DNA of 64,000 nucleotides from Mariluticola halotolerans (GTDB lineage Bacteria; Pseudomonadota; Alphaproteobacteria; Rhizobiales; Devosiaceae): assembly GCF_021611515.1 (NCBI RefSeq), contig NZ_CP090960.1, positions 124,001 to 188,000 of the forward strand, read 5' to 3'. The notes below the pieces were generated by a model. That model saw nothing but the letters and a program-made list of their open reading frames with translations, did not search any database and was not told where the DNA came from. Below, piece after piece: positions 58,111 through 64,000 of the stretch. The translations under genes were made by a program, and so were the position numbers. How positions within the stretch are numbered: position 1 is the stretch's first letter; each line of letters begins with the position of its first letter.

Positions 58111-58205
58111 GGATCGATACCCAAATTTTTTAATTAACCATCAAATAAGACGACAAACTGCTTAAACCTTCATTAATCAAGAATGTTCGCATGTGCGACT
58201 TTGTT

Positions 58206-59126
58206 TCAGGCCTTGGCAGGTAATACCTCCGACAGGCGTGTTTCTCCCGCCGATTTGACGAGTTTGGCGATTTCCAGAAACAGGTTGGTAAAAGGAGTGG
58301 CTTCGCGCCAGACCATGGACAGGGTGCGTCCTGCGCCCGGCGCGGCCAGGGTGTGGATCGTGATCCGGGGGTCGGCTGTTTCCTTTTTCAGGCTGATGGC
58401 CGGCAGCAGCGTCATGCCCTGACCATTGGCAACGAACTCGACAATGGTCGAAAGCGAGGTGGCGGCAAATGTGCGTGTCGCATCGGCACCGCGCAAGGCA
58501 CAGGCCTCCATTGCCTGGTCACGGAAGCAATGCCCCTCATCGAGCAATAGAATGCGATCCTGCGGCAAGGTGTTGAGATCGATCGGGTCGGCAATCTCGG
58601 TGGATGGGCCGGTCGCCAGAACGAATGCATCGGCAAACAAGGCAACCCGGGCGAGGCGGGCCGTGGCCGGCGGGTCGGTTGCGATCAGGGCAATATCGAG
58701 ATTGCCGATATCCAGTTCCGCCAGCAAGTGTTCGGTGCGGCTTTCGCTGATGGCGAAATCCATGCCGGGCATCTGCTGACGAAGCGCCGGGTAGAGTTCG
58801 GGCAGTAAATAAGGGGCGACCGTTGGAATGATGCCGAACCGCAAAGCCCGCGCGGGCTTGCCGCTATGGGTTGCTGCAAAGCCGATCAGCGCTTCCGTCT
58901 CGCCGAGGATAGTGGTGGCCCGGGCGATGAATTCCTGACCGAAGGGGGTGATGCGGAACCGTTTGCCCGCGCGGTCAAACAGGGGCGTGCCGCAGATCTG
59001 TTCAAGAAGATGGATTTGCTGGCTCAGGGCTGGCTGGGTGACATTGCAGCGCTCGGCGGCACGCCCGAAATGACCTTCTTCGGCCACGGCGCGCGCATAG
59101 CGCATTTGTTTCAAGGTGATACTCAT
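58206..59126 (-). CDS. oxyR: hydrogen-peroxide-responsive LysR regulator OxyR
   Basis: This is a 306-residue LysR-type regulator with an N-terminal helix-turn-helix (LKQMRYARAVAEEGHFGRAAERCNVTQPALSQQIHLLEQ). The ligand domain contains LLDEGHCFRDQAMEAC with the redox cysteines C200 and C209, matching the C199/C208 pair of E. coli OxyR. It is divergent from katA, whose transcription it should activate. The region between the genes contains a LysR-type box. Confidence 0.95.
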   Translation of the reverse strand: MSITLKQMRYARAVAEEGHFGRAAERCNVTQPALSQQIHLLEQICGTPLFDRAGKRFRITPFGQEFIARATTILGETEALIGFAATHSGKPARALRFGIIPTVAPYLLPELYPALRQQMPGMDFAISESRTEHLLAELDIGNLDIALIATDPPATARLARVALFADAFVLATGPSTEIADPIDLNTLPQDRILLLDEGHCFRDQAMEACALRGADATRTFAATSLSTIVEFVANGQGMTLLPAISLKKETADPRITIHTLAAPGAGRTLSMVWREATPFTNLFLEIAKLVKSAGETRLSEVLPAKA

Positions 59127-59222
59127 TATTAGATAATCTTATCACAAATCAAAGATCAATCAATTGGCCTTATTGTTTTGAATGGGTCTAAACTGGGGCA
59201 CACATTCATTGAGGAGGCTTTC
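59127..59222. promoter_or_regulatory. oxyR-katA divergent promoter with LysR-type box
   Basis: This 96-bp gap holds an AT-rich interrupted palindrome, TTAGAT-A-ATCTTA (59129-59141, 5 of 6 pairs), ending against the oxyR start, and a second AT-rich stretch nearer katA. Together they suit a tetrameric OxyR site that represses oxyR and activates katA. This is inference from position and symmetry. Confidence 0.5.
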
Positions 59223-60698
59223 ATGACCGATAAACCGGGTATGACGACGAGTGCAGGCGCGCCCGTTTCCGACAATCAGAATTCCCAGACAGCCGGCCCA
59301 CGCGGGCCTGTTTTGATGCAGGACTATCAGTTGATTGAAAAGCTCGCGCATCAGAACCGCGAGCGTATTCCCGAGCGTGTGGTGCACGCCAAGGGGTGGG
59401 GCGCATTCGGTACGCTCAAGATTACCGGCGACATTTCCAGATATACCCGCGCCAAGGCTTTGCAGCCTGGTGCAGAAACGCCGATGCTGGCCCGTTTCTC
59501 AACCGTGGCGGGTGAACTGGGTGCGGCAGATGCTGAACGCGATGTGCGCGGCTTTGCGCTGAAATTTTATACCGAAGAGGGCAATTGGGACCTTGTGGGC
59601 AATAATACGCCGGTCTTTTTCGTGCGTGACCCGCTGAAGTTCCCCGACTTCATCCATACCCAGAAGCGGCACCCGCGCACGCATTTGCGCTCGACAACCG
59701 CCATGTGGGATTTCTGGTCGCTGTCCCCTGAATCGTTGCATCAGGTTACCATCTTGATGTCGGACCGGGGTCTGCCTGTGGCGCCGATGTTCATGAATGG
59801 CTATGGCTCACACACCTATTCGTTCTGGAATAATGACAATGAGCGCTTCTGGGTGAAGTTTCACTTCAAAACCCGGCAGGGCCACAAGCATTATACCAAT
59901 GCTGAAGCGAACAAGGTTATTGGCGAAAGCCGCGAGACCTACCAGGAAGAGCTGTTTGGCACGATTGATCGCGGTGAATTCCCGAAATGGACCGTGCAGG
60001 TTCAGATCATGCCGGAAAGTGATGCTGACAAGACCTCGTACAATCCTTTCGATCTGACCAAGGTCTGGCCGCATGCGGAATATCCGCCTATCGAGATTGG
60101 TGTGATGGAATTGAACCGCAATGCGGACAATTATTTTGCAGAGATCGAGCAGGCAGCATTCTCGCCATCGAATGTGGTGCCCGGTATTGGACATTCGCCG
60201 GATAAAATGCTGCAGGCGCGTGTGTTCTCCTATGCGGACGCGCATCGCTATCGCCTCGGCACACATTATGAAGCGCTGCCTGTGAATGCGCCCAAAGTGC
60301 CGGTGCATCACTATCACAAGGATGGTCCGATGAATTTCATGGGCCCCAAAACCGGTGCGACGGATGCCTATTACGAGCCCAATTCCATGGGCGGTGCGGT
60401 TGAAAATCCCGGTGTCAAAGAACCGCCGCTCAAGATTGATGGTGATGCAGACCGGTATAATCACCGGATCGGCAATGACGATTACGGTCAGGTGACCGCG
60501 CTGTTCAATCTGTTCGATGACGGCCAGAAGTCCCGGCTTTACGCCAATATCGCAGCGGCGATGGCCGGCGTGCCGGGCGAGATCATCGAACGGCAACTGG
60601 TGCATTTTGACCGGGTGCACAAGGATTATGGCAATGGGGTGCGCGCTGCACTCAAGGATGCCTATCAGTATGAGGCCAACCCGGTCGCTGCTGAATAA
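59223..60698 (+). CDS. katA: monofunctional haem catalase
   Basis: This is a 491-residue small-subunit (clade 3) catalase that dismutates hydrogen peroxide. The catalytic His is H55 ([13 protein letters not shown]), the distal Asn lies in [15 protein letters not shown] (127-128), and the proximal haem Tyr in [14 protein letters not shown]. The start at 59223 has GAGGAGG upstream. The protein has no C-terminal flavodoxin-like extension. It is induced by OxyR by inference, and a terminator follows. Confidence 0.97.
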   Translation: MTDKPGMTTSAGAPVSDNQNSQTAGPRGPVLMQDYQLIEKLAHQNRERIPERVVHAKGWGAFGTLKITGDISRYTRAKALQPGAETPMLARFSTVAGELGAADAERDVRGFALKFYTEEGNWDLVGNNTPVFFVRDPLKFPDFIHTQKRHPRTHLRSTTAMWDFWSLSPESLHQVTILMSDRGLPVAPMFMNGYGSHTYSFWNNDNERFWVKFHFKTRQGHKHYTNAEANKVIGESRETYQEELFGTIDRGEFPKWTVQVQIMPESDADKTSYNPFDLTKVWPHAEYPPIEIGVMELNRNADNYFAEIEQAAFSPSNVVPGIGHSPDKMLQARVFSYADAHRYRLGTHYEALPVNAPKVPVHHYHKDGPMNFMGPKTGATDAYYEPNSMGGAVENPGVKEPPLKIDGDADRYNHRIGNDDYGQVTALFNLFDDGQKSRLYANIAAAMAGVPGEIIERQLVHFDRVHKDYGNGVRAALKDAYQYEANPVAAE

Positions 60699-60722
60699 TT
60701 TTGGTCAAACGGCTGAAACCAG

Positions 60723-60754
60723 ACCCCGGGGTGCGCATGCGCTCCGGGGTTTTT
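60723..60754 (+). terminator. intrinsic terminator of katA
   Basis: ACCCCGG (60723-60729) and CCGGGGT (60744-60750) pair around an inner GTGCGCATGCGC that can also fold, followed by TTTT. It lies 25 bp after the katA stop. Confidence 0.85.
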
Positions 60755-60886
60755 GCTTTGCCCGGCCCGGATTTTAGGTCGCATTTGATGTAATTTTGAT
60801 TCAAAAACTGTCGTCACTTTTCAATCCACGCACATACTGGGTGGTGCAATGCTTCCAGGTCAACGGCATAGCGCCGGGAGGTTTGA

Positions 60887-62023
60887 ATGGTTGAGATAGA
60901 AGATCGCGCCAAGGCAAAAGCATTTGCGACATTTCGCGTGTTGAATGGCGACGCCAACGAAACGGAACGCGACCAGTTGTTCCGCAACATGGCGCAACTT
61001 TTTTCCCATGTTTCTGAGCGCTGCGACGACGAACAGGTTGCCCAGTATGACGAGGTTCTGTGCCAATTGGCGGAACTCGTTGAAAGCGAGGCGCGGGCGC
61101 ATGTCGCCGGTGTGCTGTCGCGGCTGGACCGGGCCCCGGGCACCGTTGTGGTCAAGCTGGCAAGCGATACGATTGACGTCGCGCGGCCATTGCTCGAATT
61201 CTCAAATGTGCTTTCCGATGATGACCTTATCGAGATTGTGAATAATCAAAGTGAAGACCACCGGGTCGCGATTGCGACGCGGGAGGCTGTCGGCGAACGG
61301 GTTGGCGAGGCGATTGTCGACCGTGGCGGCCGGGCTTCTGTGGTTGAGCTGGTGCGCAACAAGGCGGCGCAACTGGGCGAAGGTACGCTTGAAAAGCTGG
61401 TTGAGCGCGCTGCAAAAGACAGCGAGCTGGCAACCGATTTGCGCGGTCGCCGCGAGATCGACTGGAACGGATTGCGCAATGAAATCAGTGCCGCAGGCGG
61501 CAAGGTTCTTGAGCAGCTTGGTCTGGTTGAGGTGATTTCAAACCGCCGTACGCTGGGGACTGTCAGCGCTGTGGTTTATAACCGGATCCGCAATAGTGCC
61601 GGGTTTAATGCCCGCGAGTGGAAATTGTCGTGGAACCAGGTGAAAGCGCTGTCGGATCGGCGTCAGCTGGATATCCGTGCCTTGTCGCGGTTTGCCCGGT
61701 TTGGCTATGGCCATCACGCAGCGGCAGCCCTGACGATGTTGTTGCGGGTATCGCCTGAAGTCTTGGTCAAATGGCTGGCGACGCAGGATTATGTCGCAAT
61801 GACAGTGGCTTGCCGGGCCTATGGCCTGCCCAATGACCTGTTTGAGGGTTTGATTACGGTAATGCCTTGGCGTGATTTTCCGGAGCTTGAGGAAGTGCGC
61901 AATGTGCGGGCAAACTTCGATGCGCTGAGTGCTGAAGAAGCGATTGGCATCTTTGATCTGTGGCGTGCGCATGCATTCCGCAAGCGTGGAACGCGGGAAG
62001 AGCGCCAGCCAGAGGTTGCCTAA
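60887..62023 (+). CDS. DUF2336 family protein
   Basis: This is a 378-residue cytoplasmic protein of the alphaproteobacterial DUF2336 family, helical and HEAT-like (for instance VVKLASDTIDVARPLLEFSNVLSDDDLIEIV and HRVAIATREAVGERVGEAIVDRGGRASVVELVRNKAAQLG). Function unknown; some members are linked to flagellar or cell-cycle control, but I cannot support that here. The start is ATG 60887. Its stop codon begins the series of phased TAAAAC repeats. Confidence 0.88.
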   Translation: MVEIEDRAKAKAFATFRVLNGDANETERDQLFRNMAQLFSHVSERCDDEQVAQYDEVLCQLAELVESEARAHVAGVLSRLDRAPGTVVVKLASDTIDVARPLLEFSNVLSDDDLIEIVNNQSEDHRVAIATREAVGERVGEAIVDRGGRASVVELVRNKAAQLGEGTLEKLVERAAKDSELATDLRGRREIDWNGLRNEISAAGGKVLEQLGLVEVISNRRTLGTVSAVVYNRIRNSAGFNAREWKLSWNQVKALSDRRQLDIRALSRFARFGYGHHAAAALTMLLRVSPEVLVKWLATQDYVAMTVACRAYGLPNDLFEGLITVMPWRDFPELEEVRNVRANFDALSAEEAIGIFDLWRAHAFRKRGTREERQPEVA

Positions 62024-62069
62024 AAGAGGCTAAAACCAACTTAAAACTTAGCTGAAACTACCCTAAAAC
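62021..62069 (+). repeat. five helically phased TAAAAC-type repeats
   Basis: TAAAAG (62021), TAAAAC (62031), TAAAAC (62042), TGAAAC (62053) and TAAAAC (62064) start 10, 11, 11 and 11 bases apart, one per helical turn. The first copy contains the stop of the DUF2336 gene. Phased A-tracts bend DNA; alternatively these are tandem sites for a regulator. Confidence 0.6.
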
Positions 62070-62083
62070 TGCCAGACATTAAG

Positions 62084-62115
62084 CCCGCGTTTTGCCCCTG
62101 CAAAATGCGGGTTTT
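62084..62115 (+). terminator. intrinsic terminator after the DUF2336 gene
   Basis: CCCGCGTTTTGC (62084-62095) and GCAAAATGCGGG (62100-62111) form a 12-bp stem with one G-T pair around CCCT, followed by TTTT. Confidence 0.8.
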
Positions 62116-62164
62116 AAGTTTATGCGATGGCATCGCGGAAATGGTCTGGACCGGTCGCGCTCGT

Positions 62165-62188
62165 TCATATAAAGATATCTTTATATGA
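62165..62188. promoter_or_regulatory. 24-bp perfect palindrome, operator of the ArsR-methyltransferase/metF operon
   Basis: The half TCATATAAAGAT (62165-62176) is followed directly by its exact reverse complement, with no spacer. It lies 12 bp before the GTG start at 62201, where an autoregulatory ArsR-type repressor would bind. It resembles AT-rich sites I recall for SahR-type regulators, though I cannot check that. Confidence 0.75.
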
Positions 62189-62200
62189 TTGGAGTGGTAA

Positions 62201-63178
62201 GTGGCTGGTCTTGATTCTCTGGTGAATGTGCTGAAAGCGGCGGGTGAGGTGACACGCCTGCGCCTGCTTGCGCTTTTGGCCGCCGGTGAGCTTTCGGTGA
62301 AGGACCTTACCGAAATTCTCGATCAAAGTCAGCCGCGGGTATCGCGGCATTTGAAGCTTTTGGCGGAGGCCGGGCTGATTGTGCGGCATGCGGAAGGGGC
62401 CTGGGCCTATTTCGGCTTGTCGGATGACAGCGAGCGGGCGGTGCTGGCGCGGCATCTGGTTGATTTGCTGGATCAGGATGACCCGCAGGTGGCCGATGAC
62501 ATGTTGCGTTTGCAGCGGGTGCGCGAGGGGCAGCGCGAGCAGGCGGCGGCCTATTTTGCTGAAGTTGCCGGCAGCTGGGATGCGTTGCGCAATCTGCATG
62601 TGCCCGAGGCAGCCGTGGAAGCGGCGATCCTTGAAGCTGTGGGCGGGCGCAAACTGGATTTGTTGCTCGATCTGGGCACGGGCACCGGACGGATGCTGGA
62701 ACTGCTGGCCGAGAAATATCAGCGGGGCGTCGGGGTTGATTCCAGCCGCGAGATGATTGCCGTGGCGCGGGCCAAGCTGGTGGCGGCGAATATTTCGCAT
62801 GCGCATATCCGGCTGGGGGACATTACAGAAATTGATGCCCATGCGGGGCCGGCGGACCTGATCATCATTCATCAGGTGCTGCATTATTTCGACGATCCGG
62901 GAAACATATTGCACACGGCACGCCGCGCCCTGAAGCCGGGTGGCGAGATGATTATCGTCGATTTTGCGCCACATGAGCTTGAATTTCTGCGCACCGAGAA
63001 CGCCCATCGGCGGCTGGGGCTGTCGCAGGTGCAGATGGAAACCTGGGCGCGCTCGGCAGGGCTGGACGTGACCGGGTTCAGGGATTTTCCCAACAAGAGC
63101 GGGCGTGAAAACCTCACTGTCTGTCTTTGGACATTGAAGAATACCGGCGATCTGGGCCGGAGGAGTAATAATGAATGA
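62201..63178 (+). CDS. ArsR-family regulator fused to a methyltransferase domain (SahR-like)
   Basis: This is a 325-residue protein. The start is GTG 62201 with GGAG upstream. Residues about 5-75 form an ArsR winged helix (VTRLRLLALLAAGELSVKDLTEILDQSQPRVSRHLKLLAEAGLIVRHAEG) with no ArsR metal cysteines. Residues about 130-300 form a class I SAM-binding fold (LLLDLGTGTGRMLELLAEKYQRGVGVDSSREMI). It overlaps metF by ATGA and is preceded by a palindrome, so it probably regulates methionine-cycle genes by sensing SAM or SAH. SahR is a known ArsR regulator of the SAM cycle in proteobacteria; that this is its ortholog is inference. Confidence 0.88.
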   Translation: MAGLDSLVNVLKAAGEVTRLRLLALLAAGELSVKDLTEILDQSQPRVSRHLKLLAEAGLIVRHAEGAWAYFGLSDDSERAVLARHLVDLLDQDDPQVADDMLRLQRVREGQREQAAAYFAEVAGSWDALRNLHVPEAAVEAAILEAVGGRKLDLLLDLGTGTGRMLELLAEKYQRGVGVDSSREMIAVARAKLVAANISHAHIRLGDITEIDAHAGPADLIIIHQVLHYFDDPGNILHTARRALKPGGEMIIVDFAPHELEFLRTENAHRRLGLSQVQMETWARSAGLDVTGFRDFPNKSGRENLTVCLWTLKNTGDLGRRSNNE

Positions 63179-64000
63179 CTGACGCCGTAGCACCGGGCCG
63201 GGTGAGCCGCTTGCCGGGTGAAAGCCGCCCCGCCTTGCAATTGAGCTTTGAGTTCTTCCCGCCGAAAACCGATGACGCAGAAGACCGGTTCTGGGGCAGT
63301 TTGCACCGCCTGGCCCCGCTCAGCCCGCGCTTTGTTTCGGTGACCTATGGGGCCGGTGGCTCGACGCGGGAGCGCACCTTGCGCATGGTTTCCAAGATTT
63401 CATCTGAAACGGGGATTAATGCGGCCGCGCATCTGACCTGTGTTGGCGCGTCGCGCGACGAGGTGGACGAGGTTGTGCGCGGCTACAAGGCGGCAGGTGT
63501 GAAGCGGATTGTGGCGCTGCGCGGCGATCCGGCGGCAGGGGTTGGGCAAAAATTTGAGCCGCACCCGGATGGCTATGCCAATGCGGCTGAACTGGTGGCT
63601 GGAATTCGGCGGATTGGTGATTTTGATATTTCTGTTGCCGCTTATCCTGAAAAGCATCCGGAAAGCCCGGACTGGGATCAGGATATCGATAATCTGAAGC
63701 GCAAGATTGATGCGGGTGCCGACCGGGCGATTACGCAGATGTTTTTTGACAATGACGATTATCTGCGCTTTGTGGACCGGGCCCAAAAGGCGGGTGTGAC
63801 CGCGCCGATTGTGCCGGGTATCCAGCCGATTCACAGTTTCAAGCAGGTGGCGAATTTTGCCACCCGGTGTGGCGCATCGGTGCCCAGCTGGCTTGGTGAC
63901 CGGTTTGAGGGGCTGGAGGATGACCCTGAAACCCATGCGCTGGTTGCCGCGGCCGTGGCTGCCGAACAGGTGACGGAGCTGGTGGATCAAGGGATTACCG
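63175..64000 (+). CDS. metF: methylenetetrahydrofolate reductase, cut by window end
   Basis: The first 275 codons are visible; the 3' end lies beyond the window. MetF reduces 5,10-methylene-THF to 5-methyl-THF, the methyl donor for methionine synthesis. Family blocks are LSFEFFPPKTDDAEDRFWGSLHRLAPLSPRFVSVTYGAGGSTRERTL (FFPPK, YGAGG), IVALRGDPAAG, and ITQMFFDNDDYLRFVDRAQ. The start at 63175 overlaps the previous stop as ATGA, and AGGAG lies upstream. The coupling to an ArsR-methyltransferase gene is the expected alphaproteobacterial arrangement. Confidence 0.95.
   Translation, partial: MTDAVAPGRVSRLPGESRPALQLSFEFFPPKTDDAEDRFWGSLHRLAPLSPRFVSVTYGAGGSTRERTLRMVSKISSETGINAAAHLTCVGASRDEVDEVVRGYKAAGVKRIVALRGDPAAGVGQKFEPHPDGYANAAELVAGIRRIGDFDISVAAYPEKHPESPDWDQDIDNLKRKIDAGADRAITQMFFDNDDYLRFVDRAQKAGVTAPIVPGIQPIHSFKQVANFATRCGASVPSWLGDRFEGLEDDPETHALVAAAVAAEQVTELVDQGIT

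Overview
The window reads as a stretch of a GC-rich (roughly 60%) alphaproteobacterial chromosome, most likely from Hyphomicrobiales (Rhizobiales) or a close relative. The grounds are the glgPBCA-pgm-glgX operon, a DUF2336 protein, an Ald/Lrp pair, an ArsR-methyltransferase regulator in front of metF, a CCCTCCCC/GGGGAGGG intergenic hairpin and many ATGA/GTGA overlaps. I see no rRNA, tRNA, CRISPR array, insertion sequence or prophage; the whole window looks like ordinary chromosomal backbone rich in metabolism and regulation.

Layout. 1-9.2 kb: a hypothetical gene, a 44-residue secreted peptide whose ribosome site is buried in a hairpin, a nucleoside hydrolase, a DctPQM TRAP transporter, rluA, and a DctB/DctD-type two-component pair. 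9.4-20.5 kb: a compact glycogen operon. 20.5-32.5 kb: urease genes on the minus strand in three blocks (ureD-A-hupE-B, orf-ureC, ureE-F-DUF3995-ureG), interrupted by unrelated genes including a plus-strand secreted protein. 32.9-39 kb: a small acidic secreted protein and the urea ABC transporter urtABCDE. 39.2-43.5 kb: a very large sensor kinase built on an NCS1 nucleobase-permease domain, translationally coupled to a LuxR-type response regulator. 43.8-50.5 kb: a second secreted protein of the same small family, alanine dehydrogenase with a divergent Lrp regulator, a chemoreceptor and EttA. 50.6-64 kb: a flavoprotein, hydrolase, LytTR regulator, host-attachment protein, RarD, MOSC, methyltransferase, DoxX, PilZ protein, the divergent oxyR/katA pair, DUF2336, and an ArsR-methyltransferase/metF operon cut by the window end.

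How the genes work together. Urea is imported by UrtABCDE and hydrolysed by nickel urease. A textbook -24/-12 (sigma-54) promoter before ureD suggests nitrogen control. The permease-kinase and its response regulator are divergent from urtA, and the intervening region carries a near-ideal LuxR-type palindrome, so they are the natural candidates to control urea uptake; this is inference. Alanine dehydrogenase may connect the ammonium released to carbon metabolism. The TRAP transporter is probably for C4-dicarboxylates, judged by its family and its DctB/DctD neighbours, but this DctD has lost two hallmark residues of sigma-54 activators.

Most worth a second look: the permease-kinase system with its palindrome; the sequestered ribosome site at 577-631; the altered DctD; the 24-bp palindrome and helically phased TAAAAC repeats before the ArsR-methyltransferase/metF operon; and the small secreted-protein family, one member of which sits antisense inside the urease cluster.
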